From Pseudomonadota bacterium (lineage in GTDB: Bacteria > Pseudomonadota > Alphaproteobacteria > Acetobacterales > Acetobacteraceae), in NCBI GenBank assembly GCA_021841985.1, contig JAKCCP010000056.1, positions 1 to 5,948 of the forward strand: a stretch of 5,948 bases of DNA, in the 5' to 3' direction. Positions 1 to 5,264 of the stretch are shown piece after piece. Position 1 is the stretch's first letter. Each line of letters begins with the position of its first letter. A program made the translations under genes and the position numbers. Under the pieces are notes generated by a model, which had not been told where the DNA came from, ran no database searches, and saw only the letters and a list, made by a program, of their open reading frames with translations.

Positions 1-166
1 CGACAAGCCAGATCGCCCCGGCGCCGGTGAGGGTTGCGAACCGCGCCGCCATCTCCTCGACCGAGGGCGGCACCTCCTCGAAGGTGCCGGTGCCGGAGAG
101 CACGTGATGGGCATAGATCGCCTGGATTTCCGGGATATCGGCCGGTGCGGCTTGACGGATGCGCAT
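1..166 (-). CDS. GNAT family N-acetyltransferase, N-terminal part (cut by the window edge)
   Basis: Translating the minus strand from the ATG at 166-164 gives 55 codons that stay open to the left edge, so the 3' part of the gene is missing. The protein begins MRIRQAAPADIPEIQAIYAH, followed by a segment containing SGTGTFEE. This is the usual opening of GNAT acetyltransferases of the phosphinothricin/methionine-sulfoximine acetyltransferase type: a first beta strand (I/V-R-x-A), the A-D-I/L-P-x-I-x-x-I-Y helix, and a T-x-T-F-E stretch. Such enzymes move an acetyl group from acetyl-CoA to an amino group of a small molecule in the cytoplasm. The acetyl-CoA binding motif (R/Q-x-x-G-x-G/A) would lie beyond the edge and cannot be checked. 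No strong Shine-Dalgarno precedes the ATG. The gene is divergent from the ECF/amidase operon and shows no functional link to it. The fold is fairly sure; the substrate is unknown. Confidence 0.8.
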   Translation of the reverse strand, partial: MRIRQAAPADIPEIQAIYAHHVLSGTGTFEEVPPSVEEMAARFATLTGAGAIWLV

Positions 167-242
167 GCGGCCAGTCTAGCCGATCGGTGGCGGCTTTCGC
201 CAGGGCCGCGGCGTGGCCGGCACCACCGTCATCGGCGCTATC

Positions 243-284
243 CTGCTCACTCGGGCCTGCTCACTCGGGCCTGCTCACTCGGGC
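243..284. repeat. Three perfect tandem copies of a 14-bp unit
   Basis: The unit CTGCTCACTCGGGC is repeated three times without a mismatch at 243-256, 257-270 and 271-284, and is followed by four more matching bases (285-288). The period is not a multiple of three, so it is unlikely to be coding. It lies about 165-205 bases upstream of the start site predicted from the sigma-54 promoter, a distance at which activator sites for such promoters are often found. It may equally be a simple slippage repeat with no function. Confidence 0.9.
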
Positions 285-305
285 CTGCCCGCGCGCGGCG
301 GGCGG
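285..305. repeat. GC-rich inverted repeat (possible hairpin)
   Basis: CTGCCCGC at 285-292 can pair with GCGGGCGG at 298-305 (eight pairs, one of them G-T/U) around a five-base loop. There is no T-run on either side, so it does not look like an intrinsic terminator. In DNA of this GC content such stems can arise by chance. Confidence 0.35.
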
Positions 306-421
306 GTCGAGCGCGACACGATCGCCCGATTTTGCGGCATATGCGCGGAAGGTGGCTACAAGCGGGGCAGAGTTCGCGAAAGATCATCAGTAAGATCGCG
401 GATTTTTCTGGAGATTTTTTC

Positions 422-437
422 TGGCATCGGTTTTGCA
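422..437 (+). promoter_or_regulatory. Sigma-54 (RpoN) -24/-12 promoter for the ECF/amidase operon
   Basis: The sequence TGGCATCGGTTTTGCA matches the sigma-54 consensus TGGCACG-N4-TTGCW at every strongly conserved position. The -24 GG is at 423-424 and the -12 GC at 435-436, with exactly ten bases between them, which is the spacing these promoters require. Only the C and G after TGGCA differ (T and C here). A pyrimidine precedes TGG and a T-rich tract lies just upstream, both common in this promoter class. Transcription would start near 448, leaving a leader of about 57 bases before the ATG at 505. Sigma-54 promoters need an AAA+ activator bound upstream; I could not identify its site. Nitrogen control is a frequent but not the only use of this promoter type. 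Confidence 0.75.
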
Positions 438-490
438 CAGATTTCCCCCGGGCGCACCGCCGCCGGGCCCGAGCATGGGGGGCGAGCATG

Positions 491-496
491 AAGGAG
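491..496 (+). promoter_or_regulatory. Shine-Dalgarno of the S-component gene
   Basis: AAGGAG lies eight bases before the ATG at 505. It is the strongest ribosome binding site in the operon and decides the start. The reading frame is open further upstream, to a TTG at 433 that overlaps the -12 promoter element and has no ribosome binding site. Confidence 0.85.
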
Positions 497-504
497 ATAT
501 CGCG

Positions 505-1155
505 ATGATCAAGAACCTGGTCGATGACATCAAAACCTTTCGCGCCGTCGACCTGATCGTCGGGGTGATCACCGGGGTCGTCGCCTGGGCCTATATGCTG
601 GTCGGTTCGCCGCTGATCAACAGCGTCGCGCAGAGCATGGGGCCGATCGGACTCTTCTTCGCCTCGTTCCTGCTCGCCATTCTCTACATTCTTCTCACGC
701 TCGGCTATCCGATCCGCAAAAGCGGTCTCGTCTTCGTCGTCGCCATGCTGGTGCAGGCCTCGATGCGCCTGATCACCGGCGATCCGTTCGGGTTCATCGC
801 GCTTCAGGCCTATATCATCGGCGGGCCGCTAATCTGGTTTTCGACGCTGTTCTGGTCGGAATACCGCACCAGCTTCACGCGCTGGCTGCTGATCGGCGGG
901 CTTTGCCATTTTCTGGTCGATGGCATTTTCTATATCTATCTCGGGATCGCGCCGCTCGGCGGCTCGATGCTTTATGGCTATCTCTGGGCCTATGGCGGCG
1001 CCAGCCTGCTCACCGGGGCGCTGATCGCGATCGGACAGATCCAGCTCTACAAGCTGCTTTCGGGAAGCCGGGCGATCAAGCAGATCTGGATGCCGACGCG
1101 CGCCGCACGTGGTGGCGCGACCAGCCTCGGTGCCGAGCCCAGCGCGGCGCATTGA
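505..1155 (+). CDS. ECF transporter S (substrate-binding) component, YkoE-like
   Basis: This is a 216-residue integral membrane protein with about six hydrophobic helices (roughly residues 15-33, 47-67, 73-90, 96-117, 125-148 and 155-185) and a short basic cytoplasmic tail. Size and topology fit the S component of an energy-coupling-factor importer, the subunit that binds the substrate and toples in the membrane. The stretch after helix 2 (I-R-K-S-G-L at 70-75, then R-L-I-T-G-D-P-F-G at 88-96) resembles the I-R-K-P-G and L-G-N-P-x-G elements of Bacillus YkoE, the S component for the thiamine pyrimidine precursor. The genes that follow keep the ykoE-ykoD-ykoC order. The likeness was judged from memory, so the substrate is not settled: a thiamine-related pyrimidine or another small amide-bearing solute are both possible. 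It is the first gene of the operon, has a strong ribosome binding site, and its stop overlaps the next start (TGATG at 1153-1157). Confidence 0.8.
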   Translation: MIKNLVDDIKTFRAVDLIVGVITGVVAWAYMLVGSPLINSVAQSMGPIGLFFASFLLAILYILLTLGYPIRKSGLVFVVAMLVQASMRLITGDPFGFIALQAYIIGGPLIWFSTLFWSEYRTSFTRWLLIGGLCHFLVDGIFYIYLGIAPLGGSMLYGYLWAYGGASLLTGALIAIGQIQLYKLLSGSRAIKQIWMPTRAARGGATSLGAEPSAAH

Positions 1156-2903
1156 TGGGTGGCGCAGCGATGTCCGATGTCTTGATGTGCAACACCTCGA
1201 CGTGCGACGCTGAGAATCTCGCCGCTCGCCCCAGCGCGACGGCTGCGGAGCGGATGGCGGCGCGGCCGCTTCTCGCTCTCGGCGGTGTCGATTTCGCGTT
1301 CGAGGAAGGACACCGCAAGATCCTCCGCGACGTCGATCTCGCCTTCGCCGCCGGCGAGCGTGTGCTGCTGCTTGGCCCGAGCGGCGGCGGCAAGAGCACG
1401 CTGCTGATGCTGCTCGCCGGCCTCATCCCGCGTATCGTCGGCGGCGTCGTCACTGGCGCCGTGCGGCTCGGCGGGATCGATACCCATCGTGTCGAAACCA
1501 GCCTCGCCGCGTTTTCCACCAAGGTCGCGATCGTGATGCAGGATCCGGAAAGCCAGATCACCTGCCTCACGGTGGCCGACGAGATCGCCTTCGCGCTCGA
1601 GAATTTCGGCTTGCCACAAAAAGACATCATCGCCCGTACCGAGGAAGCGCTGACGCGCTGCGGCATGGCGGGGATGCGCGACACGCTGGTCTATACGCTG
1701 TCCGGCGGCCAGAAGCAGCGCCTCGCCATTGCCTGCGCCTTGGCACGGCGGCCGGAAATTCTGATTCTCGATGAGCCGCTCAGCAATCTCGATCCCGCCG
1801 GTTGTGCCGAGGTGATGCCGCTGATCGTCGAGACCGCGTGCCGCGAGGGCAGCGCGCTGGTGATGACGGCGCATGATTTCGCGGCCTTTGCCGATCTGTT
1901 CACCCGCGTCGTCATCATCGCCGAAGGGCGCATTCTGCGCGATGGCCCGATCCGCGACGTCTTATGCGATGTCGCGCTGCTGCGCGAACTCGGCCTCGAG
2001 GTGCCGCTCTATCTGCAATGGGCGGCGGCGATGCTCGGGCCGGCGATGGTATCGGCGCCGCTTTCGCTCCCCGAGGCGCTGGCGATGGTTACGAATGCCG
2101 GCATCCGCCCGGCCCTTCCCGACGCTTTCCGCCTCGCCCGTCCAGATCCGCCCGCGGCGGCGGGGGTTTTGGTCGATGTCCGCGCGCTGGAAGTGGCTTT
2201 CGGCCGCCACACCGTCCTGCGCGGCCTCGATTTTTCCATCGACCGCCACGATATCCTTGCCCTGGTCGGCTTCAACGGCTCGGGAAAATCGACACTGGCG
2301 CTGACGCTGGCCGGCGCCATTGCGCCGCGAAGCGGACGCATCACCGTCGCCGGCACGCCCTATCGCTACCGGCGCGGTCGCCAGATCGGCCGCAGCGCGG
2401 CGCCGATCGGTTATGTCTTTCAATATCCCGAGCATCAATTCCTGCATGAGACGATCGTCGCGGAATTGCGCCATGGCCGCCCCGATCTCGGCGACGAGGA
2501 GGCGGGGCGCATCCTCGGCGCTATCGGGATCGGCGATCCGGCCGGGCATCCTTATGAATTGAGCGGCGGCGAGAAGCGCCGGCTGGGCGTCCGCGCGACC
2601 ATGCTGCTCGCCCCCGAGCTTCTCATCCTCGATGAGCCGACCTATGGCCAGGACGAAAAAAACCGCAGCCTGATCGAGGGGGATCTGCTTTCCCTCCACC
2701 GCGCCGGCACCACCATCGTCGTCATCACCCATGACATGGACCTGATCTATCGCCTGGCGACGCGGGTGATGGTTCTGCGGCGCGGGGAAATCACGATGGA
2801 TTCGTCGCATGCCGAATTCTTCGGCGGCGATGTCGATCTCGCGGCGCTGGGCCTTGCCGAACCACCGCTCCGCACGCTGCACCGCGCCATGGCGGCAGGC
2901 TAG
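1155..2903 (+). CDS. ECF transporter double ATPase (two fused ABC domains, EcfA-EcfA' / YkoD-like)
   Basis: This 582-residue protein carries two complete ABC ATPase domains and powers the importer at the cytoplasmic face. Domain 1 has Walker A GPSGGGKST (74-82), Q-loop Gln129, signature LSGGQ (182-186), Walker B ILILDEP (202-208) with catalytic Glu207, and switch His240. Domain 2 has Walker A GFNGSGKST (372-380), Q-loop Gln423, signature LSGGE (469-473), Walker B LLILDEP (489-495) with Glu494, and His526. Both ATP sites therefore look active. A linker of about 60 residues joins the domains. Fused pairs of this kind are typical of YkoD and related ECF ATPases. The ATG at 1155 is chosen because it overlaps the stop of the S-component gene, but it gives an N-terminal extension of nearly 40 residues before the first ABC strand. 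The ATGs at 1170 or 1254 are alternatives; neither has a well-placed ribosome binding site. Confidence 0.92.
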   Translation: MGGAAMSDVLMCNTSTCDAENLAARPSATAAERMAARPLLALGGVDFAFEEGHRKILRDVDLAFAAGERVLLLGPSGGGKSTLLMLLAGLIPRIVGGVVTGAVRLGGIDTHRVETSLAAFSTKVAIVMQDPESQITCLTVADEIAFALENFGLPQKDIIARTEEALTRCGMAGMRDTLVYTLSGGQKQRLAIACALARRPEILILDEPLSNLDPAGCAEVMPLIVETACREGSALVMTAHDFAAFADLFTRVVIIAEGRILRDGPIRDVLCDVALLRELGLEVPLYLQWAAAMLGPAMVSAPLSLPEALAMVTNAGIRPALPDAFRLARPDPPAAAGVLVDVRALEVAFGRHTVLRGLDFSIDRHDILALVGFNGSGKSTLALTLAGAIAPRSGRITVAGTPYRYRRGRQIGRSAAPIGYVFQYPEHQFLHETIVAELRHGRPDLGDEEAGRILGAIGIGDPAGHPYELSGGEKRRLGVRATMLLAPELLILDEPTYGQDEKNRSLIEGDLLSLHRAGTTIVVITHDMDLIYRLATRVMVLRRGEITMDSSHAEFFGGDVDLAALGLAEPPLRTLHRAMAAG

Positions 2904-2906
2904 CCG

Positions 2907-3731
2907 ATGGCACGGGATCTTGTTCTCGGCTATCACGATGGCGATTCCCCGCTGCATCGCATCGATCCGCTGACCAAGCTGATCGCGCTCATCGGCGTCA
3001 TCATCTTCGCGGTCGGCGCGCCGATCGACTACAATGGCTGGATGCTGCTCGGCTTGTTCGCGATCGCGCCGGCGAGCGGCGTCGATCTGAAAACCTTTCT
3101 CCGCCCGTGGTCGGCGCTCATTCCGCTCTGGGTGCCGTTCATCCTGCTGCCGCCGGTGCTGTTTCATCTCCAGCGCGGCTTTCTCGGCCTTGCCAATGAC
3201 ACCGCGCATCTGGTTCTGTTCGGCCACGACATCGCCTATTCGCGCTATGGCCTGACCTACGGGCTCAAGATCGCGGCGCGCGGCAGCGTCATCGGCATCG
3301 CCTCGCTGCTGGTTTTGTGGACGACGCATCCGCGCGATCTCGTGCAGGCCCTGGTGCAGGAATTGCGCGCCCCCTACAAATACGCCTGGGCGGTGTTCCT
3401 CGCCCTGATCTATGTCCCGATCGTCCAGCACGAGACGCAAATCCGCGGCTACGCCCTTCATATTCGCGGCGTTCAGTATCGCCGGCTGAGCCTCCGCGGC
3501 CTGCGCCTGCTCGCCATTCCGGTGATCTTTCGTTCGCTCCGGCGTGGTTTCGCGACCGCGCTCTCGATGGAGGCGCGCGGCTTCGGCGTCGCGCCGACGC
3601 GGGTTTTCCGCAACGATTTGCGCTACCCGAAGCCTCTCAGAATCCTTCGTGCCGCGGTGGTGATCGCGGCGGCGATTCTGATCGGGCTCGCGATCCGGAG
3701 CGGCCGCTTCGCGGTGATGGCGCATAGCTGA
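2907..3731 (+). CDS. ecfT: ECF transporter transmembrane T component (EcfT/CbiQ family)
   Basis: This 274-residue protein is the membrane scaffold that links the S component to the ATPases. The N-terminus has the family's opening H-R-I-D-P-L-T-K-L (17-25), followed by hydrophobic segments near 25-57, 70-87, 125-138 and 160-173, and a last one at about 248-264. Between them lies the cytoplasmic coupling region with two arginine motifs that dock into the ATPase grooves: Q-I-R-G (178-181, with a further I-R-G at 186-188) and M-E-A-R-G-F-G (221-227). The length suits the family. The ATG at 2907 comes three bases after the TAG of the ATPase gene, with only a weak Shine-Dalgarno, which suggests translation coupled to the upstream gene. 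It corresponds in position and role to YkoC of thiamine-precursor importers. Confidence 0.9.
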   Translation: MARDLVLGYHDGDSPLHRIDPLTKLIALIGVIIFAVGAPIDYNGWMLLGLFAIAPASGVDLKTFLRPWSALIPLWVPFILLPPVLFHLQRGFLGLANDTAHLVLFGHDIAYSRYGLTYGLKIAARGSVIGIASLLVLWTTHPRDLVQALVQELRAPYKYAWAVFLALIYVPIVQHETQIRGYALHIRGVQYRRLSLRGLRLLAIPVIFRSLRRGFATALSMEARGFGVAPTRVFRNDLRYPKPLRILRAAVVIAAAILIGLAIRSGRFAVMAHS

Positions 3732-3766
3732 TGGGCCGCAAGAAAACAGGAAGCATCCACCCATGA
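3731..3766 (+). other. Eleven-codon open frame bridging ecfT and the amidase gene
   Basis: The ATG at 3731 overlaps the ecfT stop (TGATG, 3729-3733) and starts an 11-residue frame (MGRKKTGSIHP). It ends at the TGA of 3764-3766, which overlaps the amidase start (ATGA, 3763-3766). It could let ribosomes pass from ecfT to the amidase and so couple their translation. There is no sign that the peptide itself is useful, and the arrangement may be chance. Confidence 0.25.
3748..3753 (+). promoter_or_regulatory. Shine-Dalgarno of the amidase gene
   Basis: AGGAAG sits nine bases before the ATG at 3763 and supports that start. It lies inside the short gap after ecfT, so the amidase can be translated from the operon message without a promoter of its own; none is visible in the 31-base gap. 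Confidence 0.7.
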
Positions 3767-4839
3767 CTCTGCTTACCGATGACGGCGCCGCCGCACGCCG
3801 CGAGGTGCGGCCCGAGTTTCATGTTCTGAAAGCGACCCCCGCGAACGTGCATTGGGGCTATTTCGACGCCGCGCGCGCACCCGCGCTCCGCGTCAAAAGC
3901 GGTGACATCATCCACGCCGAGGCGATCACCCATCATGCCGGCGACGCGCCGGAGTTGATGATGGATGCCGCGATCATCGCGCTCTACCGCGGCGTTCCGG
4001 AGGCCGACCGCCATCCTGGCGTGCATATCATGACCGGGCCGATCTTCATCGAAGGCGCGCGGCCGGGCGACATGCTGGAGGTGCATTATCTCGCGATGAC
4101 GCCGCGGTTTCGCTACGGCGCCAATCTCGCTGCCCATTGGGGACATTTGTATCGGGAATTCGGCGAGCGCGAGCGCGTCACCATCTATCGTCTCGATCGC
4201 CGCGCGCTGATCGCCGAAGCCGTTTTCGCCTATGACTATCCGGACAAATACACGACCCCGGGGCGCATCATGGCGCGCGATGCCTGCTGCCGCGAGCCGG
4301 CGCTGGCCGGTGTGCGTGTCCCCGTCCGCCCGCATCTCGGCACCGCCGGCGTCGCCCCCGACGCGCCGGGGCGCGTCAGCACCATCCCGCCGGGGCGGCA
4401 TGGCGGCAATATCGATAATTGGCGGATCGGCGCCGGGGCGACGATGTATTATCCGGTGGCGGTGGACGGCGCTCTGTTTTCGATCGGTGATCCGCATATT
4501 TCCCAGGGTGACGGCGAAATCAGCGGCACCGCCATCGAGGCCTCGCTCGATGTCGTGTTCCAGGTGTTTTTGCGCCGCGATTTCGCGTTTCCCTCGCCGC
4601 TGCTCGAAACCCCGGAATGCTGGATCACGCATGGCTTCGACGACGATCTCGACGGCGCCATGCGCGCGGCAAGCCTCGAGATGCTGCGGCTTCTCACCGA
4701 GCAGCTCGGATTGCGCCGTGAGGATGCCTATTCGCTGATGAGCGTCGCCGCCGATTTCACGGTGACGCAGGTCGTCGATGGCCGTCAGGGGGTGCATGCC
4801 CGCCTCCGCCGCGATCTGTTCCCCGGCGAGGGGAAATAG
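3763..4839 (+). CDS. Acetamidase/formamidase family amidohydrolase (FmdA/AmdA-like)
   Basis: This 358-residue protein has the hallmarks of the FmdA/AmdA family, cytoplasmic enzymes that hydrolyse formamide, acetamide or related small amides to ammonia and the acid. Visible family elements are the T-G-P-I-F-I-E-G-A-R-P-G-D-M-L-E-V segment (91-107), the R-H-G-G-N-I-D-N-W segment (212-220), the Y-Y-P-V-A-V-D-G-A-L-F-S segment (229-240), and the I-G-D-P-H-I-S-Q-G-D-G-E motif (241-252), followed by G-T-A-I-E at 255-259. The histidines and acidic residues in these motifs probably bind metal and act in catalysis. No signal peptide is seen. It is somewhat shorter than the roughly 400-residue classical formamidases and belongs to a diverse family whose members often have unknown substrates. 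As the last gene of the ECF operon, it probably acts on the imported compound. The family is confident; the exact amide substrate is not. Confidence 0.9.
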   Translation: MTLLTDDGAAARREVRPEFHVLKATPANVHWGYFDAARAPALRVKSGDIIHAEAITHHAGDAPELMMDAAIIALYRGVPEADRHPGVHIMTGPIFIEGARPGDMLEVHYLAMTPRFRYGANLAAHWGHLYREFGERERVTIYRLDRRALIAEAVFAYDYPDKYTTPGRIMARDACCREPALAGVRVPVRPHLGTAGVAPDAPGRVSTIPPGRHGGNIDNWRIGAGATMYYPVAVDGALFSIGDPHISQGDGEISGTAIEASLDVVFQVFLRRDFAFPSPLLETPECWITHGFDDDLDGAMRAASLEMLRLLTEQLGLRREDAYSLMSVAADFTVTQVVDGRQGVHARLRRDLFPGEGK

Positions 4840-4866
4840 CGCCTGATCAGCGGGCGCGCGGCGCTA
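4837..4866. terminator. Inverted repeat holding both convergent stop codons (possible shared transcription end)
   Basis: TAGCGCC (4837-4843) and GGCGCTA (4860-4866) form a perfect 7-bp inverted repeat around a 16-base loop. The left arm starts with the amidase stop TAG, and the right arm, read on the minus strand, starts with the TAG of the convergent membrane-protein gene. It could fold as a hairpin in either transcript. No T-run follows on either strand, so it is not a classical intrinsic terminator. Confidence 0.35.
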
Positions 4867-5148
4867 CCCCCGGAAGCCGCGTCCGGCCCGCCAGAGCTGG
4901 ATGCGGAACGCGGCGTAGGCGACCACGGCGGCGATGATCACCACCGGCAGCAGGGTCGCGGCAAGCCAGAAGGCGAAGGCGGCGAGCGCGACGGCGCCGA
5001 GGATCAGCGCCACCAGCGCCCCGGCCACAGCCAGACGCAAGAGCCAGGGTAGGGGCGTGGGCCAGGGCAGGCGGCCGGGGGAGCCTGGCGGGCGGGTGAA
5101 TTCGCCCTCCGGCGTCATGTCGATGATCACGGTGCGGCGCGGTTTCAT
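4864..5148 (-). CDS. Small two-helix membrane protein of unknown function
   Basis: The minus-strand frame from the ATG at 5148-5146 gives 94 residues. A polar N-terminus (MKPRRTVIIDMTPEGEF, then a proline- and glycine-rich stretch to about 34) is followed by two adjacent hydrophobic stretches rich in Ala, Leu and Val (about 35-62 and 65-82), and an arginine-rich tail ending at residue 94. The pattern suggests a small inner-membrane protein with a cytoplasmic tail. I do not recognise a family and no function can be given. The frame is open further upstream to a TTG at 5244, but the extra residues are low-complexity Gly/Ala/Arg and the ATG gives a more natural N-terminus. No clear Shine-Dalgarno is seen. 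It converges with the amidase gene and diverges from the dehydrogenase gene. Hydrophobic GC-rich frames can be spurious, hence the moderate confidence. Confidence 0.6.
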   Translation of the reverse strand: MKPRRTVIIDMTPEGEFTRPPGSPGRLPWPTPLPWLLRLAVAGALVALILGAVALAAFAFWLAATLLPVVIIAAVVAYAAFRIQLWRAGRGFRG

Positions 5149-5264
5149 GGCGGGAAACACGTGGTCGGCCCAGGGGCCGGCGTCAAGCCCGGCTCTGCCC
5201 GCGCCACTTTCCCTCCCGCCGCCGCCGTGGCAGGTTCCCGGCAAATCAGCGGAGGGATGAGGCC
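5149..5264. promoter_or_regulatory. Divergent intergenic region between the membrane protein and the dehydrogenase
   Basis: These 116 bases must hold the promoters of two divergent genes. I see no convincing -35/-10 pair, nor another -24/-12 match. A palindrome CACGTG lies at 5158-5163. On the plus strand a good Shine-Dalgarno, GGAGGG (5251-5256), sits eight bases before the dehydrogenase ATG at 5265 and supports that start. Confidence 0.4.

Larger units (their letters stand above)
167..504. other. Intergenic regulatory region between the acetyltransferase and the ECF operon
   Basis: These 338 bases separate two divergent genes, and I see no convincing coding sequence in them. From left to right they hold: a GC-rich stretch (167-242) with nothing recognisable; three tandem 14-bp repeats (243-284); a GC-rich self-complementary segment (285-305); a palindrome GCATATGC (337-344); an AT-richer block (about 375-445) with short direct repeats and T-tracts; a sigma-54-type promoter (422-437); a GC-rich leader (about 448-490); and a Shine-Dalgarno (491-496). 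The drop in GC just upstream of the operon stands out from the rest of the window and suits a promoter region. Confidence 0.75.

Noticed and set aside
220..238. A possible NtrC site (GCACC followed by GGCGC)
   Set aside because: The half-sites are nine bases apart and the second is imperfect, so it does not fit the NtrC dyad spacing.
243..284. A CRISPR-like array
   Set aside because: The units are 14 bp and directly abutting with no spacers, so this is a simple tandem repeat.
433..504. An N-terminally extended start for the S component (TTG at 433)
   Set aside because: It overlaps the -12 promoter element, has no Shine-Dalgarno, and the added residues are proline/glycine-rich, while the ATG at 505 has AAGGAG at eight bases.
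488..508. A six-codon frame (MKEISR) ending over the S-component start
   Set aside because: It has no ribosome binding site of its own and contains the Shine-Dalgarno of the real gene; chance is the simplest explanation.
1962..3764. A very long open frame on the minus strand opposite the ATPase and EcfT genes
   Set aside because: It is antisense to two genes with clear family motifs, its translation is low-complexity (Arg, Ala, Asp, Gln) with no recognisable domain, and such frames are expected in GC-rich coding DNA.
3637..4797. A long minus-strand open frame opposite the amidase gene
   Set aside because: It mirrors the codon pattern of the plus-strand amidase, whose family motifs are unmistakable, and shows no protein family signature of its own.
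5149..5244. An upstream TTG start (5244) for the small membrane protein
   Set aside because: The added residues are Gly/Ala/Arg-rich low complexity and cover most of the divergent promoter region; the ATG at 5148 is more natural.
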